This document shows, one piece after another, positions 35,450 through 44,673 of a stretch of 64,000 nt of DNA. Each line of letters begins with the position of its first letter. Positions within the stretch are counted from its first letter, which is position 1. A program made the translations under genes and the position numbers. The DNA lies in contig NZ_WKJC01000001.1 of the NCBI RefSeq assembly GCF_009674675.1, forward strand, positions 620,001-684,000, read 5' to 3'. Under the pieces are notes generated by a model. It saw only the letters and a list, made by a program, of their open reading frames with translations, ran no database searches and had not been told where the DNA came from. The stretch comes from Kangiella sp. HZ709 (lineage in GTDB: Bacteria > Pseudomonadota > Gammaproteobacteria > Enterobacterales > Kangiellaceae).

Positions 35450-36163
35450 TTAATTTTTACCTTTGGCAAACTTTTCGACTTGCGCTTCGGTCTTGATCCG
35501 ATGACTGCCCTGCTTATCTAAAAGACGCTCAATACCGGAAGTTAAAGACCAGATCTCCACTTTAGCTGCTTGATCATGCCATTCAGCTACTGTCAGGCCT
35601 TGAGCGAAAGAGTCTAAATAGGCCACTCGATTACCTAATTTTACTGGTAAGGCATCAATTTTCAATAACTCTTTAGCTTCATTAACAACCGCTTCTGCTG
35701 AGTTGGTTCTTACTCTATAACGATTCCAACAAAGGCGTGTCTCTAGATGTGTGTTCGCCTTTTTCGCTTCTTTCACAATCTCGGCTAAGTGTTTGGTTGA
35801 CCAGACTTCCACTTGCGAAGGACTTAAAGGAATTAACGCTAAATCAGATAACATCAATACCGCGCGAGTAATATTAGTAATTCTGGGGTGACCATCAATT
35901 AAAATATAATCGTAATCATCAAGGTTATCTCTCACTAATTTTTGTAACTGAGTTAGGTTTTTTGCTGTTTTTACCTGCATATTCTCAATTACATACTTCT
36001 CATTACGAATTTGATACCAAGTTTCTAGCGAACTTTGCGGATAGTCGGTATCAATCATTAAAACATTAGAGCGATCGGATAAGGTTGACGCTATATTTAC
36101 ACACAGAGTTGTTTTCCCTGCGCCACCTTTCATTTGTACAAAACTCAAAACTTTCGCACGCAT
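35450..36163 (-). CDS. Orphan ParA/MinD-type ATPase
   Basis: 237 residues with the deviant Walker A motif FVQMKGGAGKTTLCVNIAS near the N-terminus, Walker A' LMIDTDYPQSSLETWY and Walker B YILIDGHPRI. A good GAGGGG ribosome-binding site is 8 bases before the ATG. There is no parB-like gene or obvious parS next to it, so it is not a standard chromosome or plasmid partition locus. The positioned cargo could be a pilus, chemosensory or other complex. It sits between the pilus genes and the trp leader, both on the same strand. Confidence 0.85.
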   Translation of the reverse strand: MRAKVLSFVQMKGGAGKTTLCVNIASTLSDRSNVLMIDTDYPQSSLETWYQIRNEKYVIENMQVKTAKNLTQLQKLVRDNLDDYDYILIDGHPRITNITRAVLMLSDLALIPLSPSQVEVWSTKHLAEIVKEAKKANTHLETRLCWNRYRVRTNSAEAVVNEAKELLKIDALPVKLGNRVAYLDSFAQGLTVAEWHDQAAKVEIWSLTSGIERLLDKQGSHRIKTEAQVEKFAKGKN

Positions 36164-36270
36164 TACTTATCCCCTCTTTCTTGTTTATTGATAGGTCATA
36201 ATTATTCTACATCGGAAATGTAGATTGGCAAGTATCGCCAGGGATTTTTACGCTAAATAATTGATAGTTA

Positions 36271-36300
36271 AAGAAAAGCCCCAGAAATGGGGCTTTAAAA
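36271..36300 (-). terminator. Terminator after pilE
   Basis: AAAGCCCCA-GAAA-TGGGGCTTT is a perfect 9-base-pair stem with a 4-base loop (36275-36296), 19 bases after the pilE stop. The downstream T content on the minus strand is modest (TCTTT). On the plus strand it is followed by A residues, so termination is in the minus direction. Confidence 0.75.
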
Positions 36301-36315
36301 AATATTGTATACAAT

Positions 36316-36747
36316 TTAACAAGTCGAACCTGACTCAGGCCAGCAAGTTTTACCATTCCAACCTTTATTGCCAGCTTGGTCAATAGAAATAGCACCGTCT
36401 GAAGCTGGCTGAGAACCCGTTGGGCTTGCCGTAATGGTATATGTTGAAGCTGTTACATTACTGATTGCTACAGTGTAATAAGCCGAGCCTCCATCAGCTG
36501 GTACTTGAGTAGAAAATAAGGCATTACTAGCACCAGTATAACTAAAGTTGTTATTTGCTTTAAAGCGCTCAACCGCTTGTGAGGCAGCTAATACTGCCCC
36601 CATAGCATCAGCACGCTTAGAGCGAATCACCTGATTCTGATACGAGGGTATAGCGATAGCTGCTAAAATAGCAACTGCCGCCACCACTATCATAAGCTCA
36701 ATTAAACTAAATCCTTTCGAGTTCTTATTAATTGATTTAATGCTCAT
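36316..36747 (-). CDS. pilE: Type IV minor pilin PilE
   Basis: 143 residues from the ATG at 36745-36747, which overlaps the pilY1 stop by one base (TAATG). The prepilin leader MSIKSINKNSKG is followed by mature FSLIELMIVVAAVAILAAIA with Glu5, the N-methylated phenylalanine and the long hydrophobic helix. Two cysteines near the C-terminus (GKTCWPESGSTC) probably form the D-region disulfide loop. In Pseudomonas a pilE of this kind ends the fimT-pilY1 operon, as here. Confidence 0.9.
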   Translation of the reverse strand: MSIKSINKNSKGFSLIELMIVVAAVAILAAIAIPSYQNQVIRSKRADAMGAVLAASQAVERFKANNNFSYTGASNALFSTQVPADGGSAYYTVAISNVTASTYTITASPTGSQPASDGAISIDQAGNKGWNGKTCWPESGSTC

Positions 36748-39700
36748 TATTTCTTCTCTCTCCATTTAACGGTTCTAACGCCACCTTTGTAGAAGTCACA
36801 ATCATCACCTGTACATACTGTCTGAGTACCAACCAGTGTAGCAATTGAGGTGTCTTCTGGGAAGAGGATCGTCACACCTGGAGCAATACCTACATAGTTA
36901 ACATTTGTATATCTATCTGTAGGATCTGCTAACAATCCTGTTTCAAAGGCTCTTACAGATGGAGCTCCTTCTAACAGACTAACACCGTACAAGCGGTTCA
37001 CAGTAGAGCTCACACCGCAGTTTGCACCCTGCGCCGGAATAAAGGTTGTAAAGAAGATGTTAAAATCAATGGTGGTGCTGTTCGCTAACACTTTCTCACC
37101 AGAAGCTAGCTCTATATACCAACCCACATCACCAGCGGCGATAATATCATCTAACTCGTAAAAACTCGTTTCACCATTAGCATCAGTAGTACCCGTAGTA
37201 ACATCAAATAATTTATTCGGTGTAATAGGATCATTATCATTCGCCGCTTGGTCTCCAGTTATCTCGCGATCAAAGAAAGCGTAGAATTTATCCACTGAGG
37301 TATTATTTTTAGGATCACTTCTATGGCCAGTACCAATGGCTACTGTGGCAAAACTTACTCCTTTATAGTCCGCAAACACCACATCCGGTTTAGAATAGAA
37401 ACGATAAGAACCATCTGAGTCAGCACCCACATCTGCTAATAAATCAACTGTAGAGGTAGTAGTGGTTAAGTCTGCACGGTATATTTTACCACCTACATCC
37501 GCAGCATAAATACTATCAACCACTTCATCATTATTCAGGTCAATAAAAGTTAAATTAGAAGCAATGCTATTGCTAATCACACCCGTTCCAATAAGCGTCG
37601 TTGCAGAAATGCTAGCAGGAACACTGGCGGTACTTTCGTAGAAAGGTAAGCTATAAATGGCGTTGCCTTTAATACCTGCACCAGGATTTATTGCATTAGT
37701 GGTATCATCATAATAAGTATCAAAACCACCAGGGAATACAAGGCGTTTTTCATACTTATTAGTATTGTTAGCCGGTAATTGTACAATAACGGGCAATGAC
37801 CATGACTGAGCCAGATTCGTAATAGTTGCTCTATTCTCAGTATCGCCTGCCTTGTTATACCCCAGTTGCCCAGTAGTTAAATCAAATTGATCAGATACCG
37901 TATATAACATTTGTGGAGGGTTAGTTTCACTACTGACATCCATCGCATAGATATTATTACCGCCTCTTCTCATACCAAAGTACAAGTGGTGCTTTTGATT
38001 ACCTCCGCTGTCAACAAAGCTGTGTATGTGCATTTGTCCATCTAAACCGTATTGGCGCTCGACATTAGTAGGATCTAACGATTGATCTGATCTCCAAGTT
38101 TCTACTTTATTCAATAATTGACGAGGGAAGAAAGACCAAAGTTCATCACCTGTTGCTGTGTCTATTGCATGTAAATAACCTTCATTAGTACTGATAAAAG
38201 CAACAGTTTTGTTGGTATATTCTAAAATTTGTGGACGTGAATGCAGAGCATCACCAAAACGATTAGTACTACCGTTTACGCGATCTCTTATCCAGTCAAA
38301 ATTTTCTTGAGCTATATCTTTTGTTAATAAGCTATTTCCAAACAAGGTTTTGAGAACGTTTAAGTTTGTATCATTTACATAAGTCTTAGTAAAAGTTTCT
38401 GTTAACTGATTAAGACTGTTCGAGTTTAAGTTACTATAGACTTTAGGAGTTGTGCCAACAGAAATCTTTGGCATGGCACCACCTAAAGCAATCTCATTAC
38501 CATCGGCCACAATAGGGTTATTAGGATCTGTGTAGTCCTTGACGAACCAGTGGCTTTCAGCAGTATCTAAGAAAGTACCATTATTTACATCAACTGCCAC
38601 AACGCCGTTAGCATCTACTATATTACCTTCTTTTAAGCTGTACTTTTTTAAGTTACCAGACCAGGTTTCTTTACCTTCTGGTTTAAACATCGCCATATAT
38701 AAATCATTACTATGCTTCAAACGATTGCTTTGGCTTAAGGGAACACTTGGAGCTACAAAAGAAGTACTGTCCTGAGTCGACAATAAAATATTCTTGAATA
38801 CTTGTGCTAACTCTTTTGCATCAGTTGGTTTGAAGAACAATTTCTCGCCATTTAATGTTGATGCTGTATTTTCTAGAAATGTCTCAGCAACGGTATCATT
38901 CAAAGCAAAAGCTACTGTAGATGTATTAATGGTTGAGCCAGGAAAATTACTTTTAACGTCGTTAACAAAATAGTGAGCCGATAAATCTTCCGTACATTCT
39001 TTACCGTAATTTGTAGCGTTCGCACCACCAGAGTCACTGTCATCACAAGTACCAATGATTTTTTCCACACTACTATGGGTATTACTGTCAAAGGCTGTCG
39101 GTGTACCATCCGTCAACAACACAATCGAGTTATTAAAGCCACAAGCACCATCTAAAATTGGAGACGGCACAGCTGAGCCATTTTGAGTATAAGAGCCGCC
39201 TAAGTATTGAGTTGCTCTATAATAACCCTCTGCTGTTGGAGTTGATGCAACGGGCCACATCTCAAAAATTGAATTAACTAGAGTATCACGATGAGTTTCC
39301 CCGCCCGTGACTTTGCTTAGTGGTCTAATTTGCTCAATTAAATCAACATTTGGATTTCTAGTGTAATAATCGCTACCCGTTGCATAAGTCATCATACCAA
39401 TTTGGTCAATATCTCGAGTCACGGTTGTATCGGCTAGAAAGTCGTAGATAGCTTCTTTTAATTGCGTAATACGGTTGTCTTTATAATACCAACGGTATCT
39501 TTCATCTTTGTTTAACCGACCTAAATTCTGCTTCTCATCAATATACCCAGGGAAGACGTTCCAAGGAACCCAATCTAGCCAGTAATCTACGCCATCATCT
39601 TCGTACCAGAATACTTGAAGGTGTGGATATCTCGCTTTTGGATTTACCGACGGATCTGGTAGTAAAGCAACAGCGTCATCGAAGGTAAAGTTATTCTTGG

Positions 39701-39977
39701 TTACCGTCCACTCTTTGACAATAAGCTCATCTTCAGAAGCAACAACATCACCATCTCCATCGACATGAATACCGTCACCATTAACAGCGAAGTACTCTCG
39801 TCCGTTGGGATAAAAAGCCATGGAACCTGATAAATCAAGAACCAACATCATATTCGCTGTTTTAGCTTCACCAAAGAAAATCTCAATGTCTTCAGACATT
39901 GCAGGAGAAGCTACCATTGCGGATATAGCACCCGAAATAGCGACTAACTTTAATTTTTTAAATAAATTACTAAACAT
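36747..39977 (-). CDS. pilY1: Type IV pilus tip-associated adhesin/assembly protein PilY1
   Basis: 1076 residues from the ATG at 39975-39977, preceded by CAGGAG 8 bases upstream. The 17 codons further upstream lack a counterpart. A signal peptide (LVAISGAISAMVASPAMS) leads to a von Willebrand A-like domain with the MIDAS motif DLSGSM near residue 48 and a large cysteine-containing insert. The C-terminal half is the PilY1 beta-propeller (TVAFISTNEGYLHAIDTATG, LWSFFPRQLL, YFGMRRGGNNIYAMDVS), including the calcium-binding loop DLNNDEVVD near residue 810 and the downstream KIYRADL. PilY1 primes minor pilin assembly, counters retraction and may mediate surface adhesion. Confidence 0.94.
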   Translation of the reverse strand: MFSNLFKKLKLVAISGAISAMVASPAMSEDIEIFFGEAKTANMMLVLDLSGSMAFYPNGREYFAVNGDGIHVDGDGDVVASEDELIVKEWTVTKNNFTFDDAVALLPDPSVNPKARYPHLQVFWYEDDGVDYWLDWVPWNVFPGYIDEKQNLGRLNKDERYRWYYKDNRITQLKEAIYDFLADTTVTRDIDQIGMMTYATGSDYYTRNPNVDLIEQIRPLSKVTGGETHRDTLVNSIFEMWPVASTPTAEGYYRATQYLGGSYTQNGSAVPSPILDGACGFNNSIVLLTDGTPTAFDSNTHSSVEKIIGTCDDSDSGGANATNYGKECTEDLSAHYFVNDVKSNFPGSTINTSTVAFALNDTVAETFLENTASTLNGEKLFFKPTDAKELAQVFKNILLSTQDSTSFVAPSVPLSQSNRLKHSNDLYMAMFKPEGKETWSGNLKKYSLKEGNIVDANGVVAVDVNNGTFLDTAESHWFVKDYTDPNNPIVADGNEIALGGAMPKISVGTTPKVYSNLNSNSLNQLTETFTKTYVNDTNLNVLKTLFGNSLLTKDIAQENFDWIRDRVNGSTNRFGDALHSRPQILEYTNKTVAFISTNEGYLHAIDTATGDELWSFFPRQLLNKVETWRSDQSLDPTNVERQYGLDGQMHIHSFVDSGGNQKHHLYFGMRRGGNNIYAMDVSSETNPPQMLYTVSDQFDLTTGQLGYNKAGDTENRATITNLAQSWSLPVIVQLPANNTNKYEKRLVFPGGFDTYYDDTTNAINPGAGIKGNAIYSLPFYESTASVPASISATTLIGTGVISNSIASNLTFIDLNNDEVVDSIYAADVGGKIYRADLTTTTSTVDLLADVGADSDGSYRFYSKPDVVFADYKGVSFATVAIGTGHRSDPKNNTSVDKFYAFFDREITGDQAANDNDPITPNKLFDVTTGTTDANGETSFYELDDIIAAGDVGWYIELASGEKVLANSTTIDFNIFFTTFIPAQGANCGVSSTVNRLYGVSLLEGAPSVRAFETGLLADPTDRYTNVNYVGIAPGVTILFPEDTSIATLVGTQTVCTGDDCDFYKGGVRTVKWREKK

Positions 39978-39997
39978 TTTAAATTCTCCTGTTTCTA

Positions 39998-40543
39998 TTA
40001 AGAACAAGCTGAAATCAATAGTGACCATTGATCAATTTGGCTGGCTGTTTCATCGGCATCAAGGGCTGCATCGCCATCTTTATCTAACCAACCTTCACCA
40101 TCATGTTCAAAGACATTACAGCCGATAGTATTATCCGAAAACAAACCCGATGAATTACCAGTACACTTCTGGGCTTTCAAACACTCTTTGTATTCGGTTT
40201 TGGTTTGCGCAAGTAAAATGCCACCTGACTTATCGATTGAGGTAGGCGTTGTACAATTCATTGTGACTTTACCTTTCTCGTCTAAACACGTATCTAAAGT
40301 CGCATTAGGACTAAGCGTTACGGCTTGAGCCAAAATGGTTTGGTCGTAACGATAACTTTCAATAGTGGCATTATTGGCAGACTGTGCGCTATGAAAAGTT
40401 ACACTTTTCTCTTGAACATTTGCTGACTGCTTTTCAGATAAGATTCCTGAGCGCATAATCGCAAGCCCAACTACCGTCAATGCTGCCAATAAAAGCAAAC
40501 TCGTTAATAAAGAAAAGCCGGATTTTTTTGTTGACAATATCAT
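39998..40543 (-). CDS. pilX: Type IV minor pilin PilX
   Basis: 181 residues. The N-terminus MILSTKKSG followed by FSLLTSLLLLAALTVVGLAIM is a prepilin signal with Gly at -1. Residue 5 of the mature form is Thr instead of Glu, a deviation often seen in PilX/GspK-like minor pilins. Several cysteines follow (CLDEKGKVTMNC, CLKAQKC). Positioned 2 bases after pilW and 20 bases before pilY1. Works in the priming complex at the pilus tip. Confidence 0.87.
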   Translation of the reverse strand: MILSTKKSGFSLLTSLLLLAALTVVGLAIMRSGILSEKQSANVQEKSVTFHSAQSANNATIESYRYDQTILAQAVTLSPNATLDTCLDEKGKVTMNCTTPTSIDKSGGILLAQTKTEYKECLKAQKCTGNSSGLFSDNTIGCNVFEHDGEGWLDKDGDAALDADETASQIDQWSLLISACS

Positions 40544-40545
40544 AA

Positions 40546-41313
40546 TTAAATTCCGAAATTCGAAGTAAATGGTTTATTTAAGACAACTACTGTTGACTCA
40601 TATTTCAACCTGACCCTTTTATCATTAGAAGTAACTGTCTTATCTAAAAGCTCTATCGTTCTAGATGTATCATTGCTAGAAGTATTGATATCTGAACTAA
40701 CAATCATGCCAAATCTGACGCTGTGAACTCTTGATCTATCGGTAATATTTGACGCTGTAACATATTCAATTCCACTGGATGTCACTTGGCCATACAGTAC
40801 TTGAAAGTTTTCCACGTTAGAAATAATAGGCTGGTTGTTGCAAACTAACTCTTTGCTACCATTCACACTGTAGGTGTTAGTAATAATAGAACCTCCTGCA
40901 ACAGCAGTACCATTACAGTCAGCAGAGTCAACTCCAGTTGTGGAGCAACCATTATCAAGATCAGAGTTGTCGCATGACTCATATTGTAAGCTAATAGAGT
41001 CAGATCCGGCGCCACCATCTAAGGTAGTAATGGTAGCAGGGAAAGGACTAGACAATGTATACGCTGATGAATTGTTATTTGCCCAACCAGCTTTGGCTAT
41101 ATCGTCTTTTAATAAACCAAGCGCCAACTGTACATCTGATTTAGCATTTAACAATCCTTGACTGGTTCTGTTGGTTTGAGTGCTGGAAAGATACACTGTA
41201 GCTGCTGCTGCGATTAACAACAATCCTAGAAGGCCACCGACCATCAACTCAACTAAAGTAAAACCTTGTTGGCTTTTTATATTAGGTAATGATTTTGCAT
41301 CCGTTATTTTCAT
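40546..41313 (-). CDS. pilW: Type IV minor pilin PilW
   Basis: 255 residues from the ATG at 41311-41313, which lies just past the pilV stop. The leader ends KSQQG and the mature protein starts FTLVELMVGGLLGLLLIAAAATVYL with Glu5. Then comes ALGLLKDDIAKAGWANN, the conserved PilW helix. The C-terminal region is beta-rich (VENFQVLYG, SVRFGMIVSS). Member of the pilV-pilW-pilX tip complex. Confidence 0.9.
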   Translation of the reverse strand: MKITDAKSLPNIKSQQGFTLVELMVGGLLGLLLIAAAATVYLSSTQTNRTSQGLLNAKSDVQLALGLLKDDIAKAGWANNNSSAYTLSSPFPATITTLDGGAGSDSISLQYESCDNSDLDNGCSTTGVDSADCNGTAVAGGSIITNTYSVNGSKELVCNNQPIISNVENFQVLYGQVTSSGIEYVTASNITDRSRVHSVRFGMIVSSDINTSSNDTSRTIELLDKTVTSNDKRVRLKYESTVVVLNKPFTSNFGI

Positions 41314-41314
41314 A

Positions 41315-41977
41315 TTAAGGCACCAACTCCACAATTACACAAGAAAACCCTTTATCCACACCTGTCGCCGCCACTTGAGCAGCATTAGCTCCTAGCTGGG
41401 TTTGGCAGCGAGTATTCTCAATTTCCACTTCACCTTTTCTTAAATCTTGTTCCCAAGCGACGTAAACCGCCATTTTCGAGCCCGGGCTACAATTATCTGA
41501 GTCGTCTGCACCCGCATCTCGATCAAAACAAGTAGCACCAATTGTCGCGCTTTTCATACCAGAGTTATCTAAAGCTAAACAGACTTGATCAATATCGGAC
41601 AATGCTAGTTCACGAGCTGTACAAGAGCCGGAGCATTGATTTGATGCTGTATAAGGCGTGGCTCCAGCCTGACACCATTGATAGTAAGAACCTGACGTAC
41701 CGTTATTAGTATAAGGATTAGCTAATTCGACTGTATTACCGTCAGCGTCAGTACCTGAAACAGACTCAGGTTCAGTAGCAAAATACTCTCGATTTGCTCG
41801 AATCTTACTGGTCGCATCCTCAATAATGGCCACAGCTTGCGAGCGTGAATAACTTTCTTGGGTCGTGGTTAAAGTTTTAATCTGAATAGCCGCAATTCCC
41901 AACATCCCGATAGACAAAATCAAAATGGTAATAAGGACTTCCAGCAGAGTTAAACCCTGAACTTTATAATTCATCAT
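41315..41977 (-). CDS. pilV: Type IV minor pilin PilV
   Basis: 220 residues from the ATG at 41975-41977, which overlaps the fimT stop (ATGA) and has GAGG about 10 bases upstream. Prepilin leader MMNYKVQG, mature LTLLEVLITILILSIGMLGIAAIQ with Glu5 and the PilV-typical GMLGIAA. Rich in cysteine and aspartate in the second half. Second gene of the minor pilin operon. Confidence 0.9.
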   Translation of the reverse strand: MMNYKVQGLTLLEVLITILILSIGMLGIAAIQIKTLTTTQESYSRSQAVAIIEDATSKIRANREYFATEPESVSGTDADGNTVELANPYTNNGTSGSYYQWCQAGATPYTASNQCSGSCTARELALSDIDQVCLALDNSGMKSATIGATCFDRDAGADDSDNCSPGSKMAVYVAWEQDLRKGEVEIENTRCQTQLGANAAQVAATGVDKGFSCVIVELVP

Positions 41978-42453
41978 GAGCAAGTTGCCTCAGTAATTCT
42001 AATTGAACCCGATGGGGCAACATCAACTTTCTTGCCTTTCTTATTAGTCCGACAAAAAGTAACGCCATTAGTACCCCAATGATTAGTACGGCTTTGCCCT
42101 GCTGAGTTAAAAACAACAGTCCCCGTGGCAGATGAAGAATCAACGCTGATGCTTTTTCCCACTTCATTTTGCTGATAAATTTTGATAGCAGGTGTTGCTG
42201 TTTCATAAACTTCCCAGCCCCCAGACCAGCCAGAGCCTGAATTAGCGAGTGTAACACTGGTATTACGCTTTATAGCCTCAGAGCGGGCAATTGAAAGACT
42301 AGAATACAAATCATTGGCAGAAGCCGTTAATCGATTTGAATCCACAAATTGAGATAAGCCGGGCACTGCAAAAGCAGCAACTACAGCAATTATAGCCGTT
42401 ACTATCATTAGTTCTGGCAAGGTAAAAGCTTTACTTTTTGAATTTAAACTCAT
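41974..42453 (-). CDS. fimT: Type IV pilus minor pilin FimT/FimU-like (GspH family)
   Basis: 159 residues from the ATG at 42451-42453; an ATG five codons upstream (42468) is also possible. The mature form begins FTLPELMIVTAIIAVVAAFAVP with Glu5, followed by the GspH/FimT helix ANDLYSSLSIARSEAIKRN and a beta domain (VVFNSAGQSRTNHWGTNGVTFC). The residue before the cleavage site is Ala (SKA/FTL), where prepilins normally have Gly. First gene of the pilus operon; the 236 bases upstream, before ispH, hold no other gene that I can see. Confidence 0.88.
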   Translation of the reverse strand: MSLNSKSKAFTLPELMIVTAIIAVVAAFAVPGLSQFVDSNRLTASANDLYSSLSIARSEAIKRNTSVTLANSGSGWSGGWEVYETATPAIKIYQQNEVGKSISVDSSSATGTVVFNSAGQSRTNHWGTNGVTFCRTNKKGKKVDVAPSGSIRITEATCS

Positions 42454-42689
42454 TTGCTTAACATCCATCCTAAAATTTTTGGTTTTAGCTAAGTTTTATC
42501 ACCAATGCTTAAGCCACTGCAAAGCTAAAACATCTTTATTTTGCTAGGATGTTTATACCGTAAGTGATTGTAAATAACAGTGAAATTTGGATGAAAGGTA
42601 TTAATTAGATGATAAACGGCAAAAAAGTATGTTGAAACCATGAATACACAATAAACTCAATGCATTACCTGACTTAATGACCGTTGTTT

Positions 42690-43619
42690 CTAGCGTAATT
42701 CTGCGGGTAAGACAAAAACGATGTTTTCTTCAACGCCATTGGACTCCTGAGTAGTTTTTCCACCATTTTTTTCAAGAAACTCTATCACTTCTTTTACTAG
42801 AACTTCTGGCGCAGAGGCTCCTGCAGTCACTCCAATCGTAGAGATACCTTCTAGCCACTCTTTTTGTATCTCTGTTGCATTGTTGATCAAGTAAGATTTA
42901 CGGCCTTTATGGACAGCTAACTCTTGTAATCTTGAGGAATTCGATGAATTTTTGGCACCAACTACTAAAATTAGCTCACACTCTTTAGCCAGTTGCTTTA
43001 CCGCATCTTGACGGTTTTGAGTGGCATAACATATATCATCCTTTTTGGGGCCTTTAATACTTGGAAACCTTAGCCTTAATGCTTCAACGATTCTTTGGGT
43101 GTCATCCACTGACAAGGTGGTCTGCGAAACATAATAAAGCTCGCTTTCATTATTCACACGCAATTGATGAACATCTGCAATATCTTCAATCAGATAAATG
43201 CCCGCGTCAGTATTATCATACTGGCCCATAGTTCCTTCTACTTCTGGGTGCCCTTTGTGCCCAATCAAGACACACTCTTCACCGCGACGGCTATGACGTG
43301 CAACTTCCATATGCACTTTAGTCACTAATGGACAAGTAGCATCAAAAACTTTTAAATTTCTTTCTTTAGCATCTTTGCGAACCTGCTGTGAAACGCCATG
43401 TGCACTAAATATCAGGGTTGAGTCGCGCGGTACATCGTTTAAATCTTCGATAAAAACGGCACCTTTATCGCGCAAGCCATCGACCACAAATTTGTTATGC
43501 ACCACTTCATGCTTTACATAAATAGGCGCACCAAAGATCTCTATAGCACGATTAACGATTTCTATTGCTCGGTCAACGCCAGCACAAAAGCCACGTGGGT
43601 TGGCTAAAATAATTTCCAT
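42690..43619 (-). CDS. ispH: 4-hydroxy-3-methylbut-2-enyl diphosphate reductase
   Basis: 309 residues; final step of the MEP isoprenoid pathway, a [4Fe-4S] enzyme. The three cluster cysteines are in [17 protein letters not shown] (near 12), [13 protein letters not shown] (near 96) and [14 protein letters not shown] (near 197). Also [19 protein letters not shown]-like [25 protein letters not shown] and [10 protein letters not shown]. Last gene of the ribF-ileS-lspA-fkpB-ispH operon. Confidence 0.97.
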   Translation of the reverse strand: MEIILANPRGFCAGVDRAIEIVNRAIEIFGAPIYVKHEVVHNKFVVDGLRDKGAVFIEDLNDVPRDSTLIFSAHGVSQQVRKDAKERNLKVFDATCPLVTKVHMEVARHSRRGEECVLIGHKGHPEVEGTMGQYDNTDAGIYLIEDIADVHQLRVNNESELYYVSQTTLSVDDTQRIVEALRLRFPSIKGPKKDDICYATQNRQDAVKQLAKECELILVVGAKNSSNSSRLQELAVHKGRKSYLINNATEIQKEWLEGISTIGVTAGASAPEVLVKEVIEFLEKNGGKTTQESNGVEENIVFVLPAELR

Positions 43620-43657
43620 TGATGTTATCTCTAACTTTTCAAATAAGTTCTAAATGA

Positions 43658-44086
43658 TTATTTAACTTCTAAAATCTCTACTTCCAAAATGATCTCTTGG
43701 CCCGCTAAAGGATGATTAAAATCAACTTTTACTGAGTGACCTTGAGTTCCGCATATCATACCAGGAATGGAGCCTCCGCCCATTTGTTCAAATGCGACAA
43801 TGGCGCCCTCTTCTAGCTTTAGATCTGCTGGAAACTGATCAATATCCATAAAGTGTATATTATCTGGATTTTCTGGACCAAAAATATCGCTGCCTGCTAA
43901 TTCAAACTTTTTAGTTTCACCCTGCTGCATGCCAATCAAATGCAACTCTAATGAATTGGTTAGACTACCATCACCCAAAACAAACCATACAGGTTTGCCG
44001 TCAACTCGAGTAGAGTCTGCTGCTGAACCATCTTTTAATAATACATTAAAATGAACTAATGCCTTTGAGTCAGTTTTAATCTGCAT
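43658..44086 (-). CDS. fkpB: FKBP-type peptidyl-prolyl isomerase, SlpA type
   Basis: 142 residues with the SlpA/FkpB architecture: a compact FKBP core interrupted by an insert-in-flap domain (LVHFNVLLKDGSAADSTRVDGKPVWFVLGDGSL, GMQQGETKKFEL, DIFGPENPDNIHFMDIDQFP, VDFNHPLAGQEIILEVEILEV). Cytoplasmic proline isomerase/chaperone. Its place between lspA and ispH is the conserved one. Confidence 0.93.
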   Translation of the reverse strand: MQIKTDSKALVHFNVLLKDGSAADSTRVDGKPVWFVLGDGSLTNSLELHLIGMQQGETKKFELAGSDIFGPENPDNIHFMDIDQFPADLKLEEGAIVAFEQMGGGSIPGMICGTQGHSVKVDFNHPLAGQEIILEVEILEVK

Positions 44087-44136
44087 TTATCGATCTTCTT
44101 TTACTATTAATTTCTTAACCATTGATGAGTCGCTTT

Positions 44137-44673
44137 TTAATTTTTAGTTTCAGGGTTCTTAATTGAATCTATTATCAAGAGACCAACGCCAAACAAAATA
44201 ACGCTATCGGCAATATTAAACGTTGGCCAATGCTTTTCTACACCATCCCAAATAATATACCAATCGATAAAATCAATGACCTTACCGTCATTAAAGATTC
44301 GATCATAAATGTTACCGAAGGCGCCGCCTAAAATTAATGACAAACCTATGTTAACAAGCTTATTTTGTTTTGGTGTTTGCCACATCCAAAAAATTAAGGC
44401 GATAACAATAATAATAGGCAAAACAATTAGCATAAAAGTCCAGCCTTCAAATGAGCTGAACGCTGCACCTTCATTGTAAGCCAGTTTAAAATTAAAATAA
44501 GGCATGACTTCGATAACTGGCCCATAAAAAGCAGGCGCCAACTCTTTATCTGCCCATTGCTTTGTCCAATAATCAGCTACAAAAGCAATCACCGTTAACC
44601 AGAGCCAAACAAAACCTGACTCTTTAATCGGTAGTAACTTTATTTTGCTTTTAATACTATCTATAAAGCTCAT
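44137..44673 (-). CDS. lspA: Lipoprotein signal peptidase
   Basis: 178 residues with four hydrophobic segments. Catalytic aspartates are in FGNIYDRIFNDGKVIDFIDW and FNIADSVILFGVGLLII. LAYNEGAAFSSFEGW is the family's conserved first-loop motif. Cleaves prolipoproteins after diacylglyceryl modification. Overlaps the ileS stop by one base. Confidence 0.95.
   Translation of the reverse strand: MSFIDSIKSKIKLLPIKESGFVWLWLTVIAFVADYWTKQWADKELAPAFYGPVIEVMPYFNFKLAYNEGAAFSSFEGWTFMLIVLPIIIVIALIFWMWQTPKQNKLVNIGLSLILGGAFGNIYDRIFNDGKVIDFIDWYIIWDGVEKHWPTFNIADSVILFGVGLLIIDSIKNPETKN

Noticed and set aside
36207-36395. 62-codon frame at the 3' end of pilE
   Set aside because: It overlaps pilE out of frame and includes the terminator hairpin.
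41964-42257. 97-codon minus-strand frame overlapping fimT
   Set aside because: It is an alternative frame within fimT, which has a clear pilin domain; no independent support.
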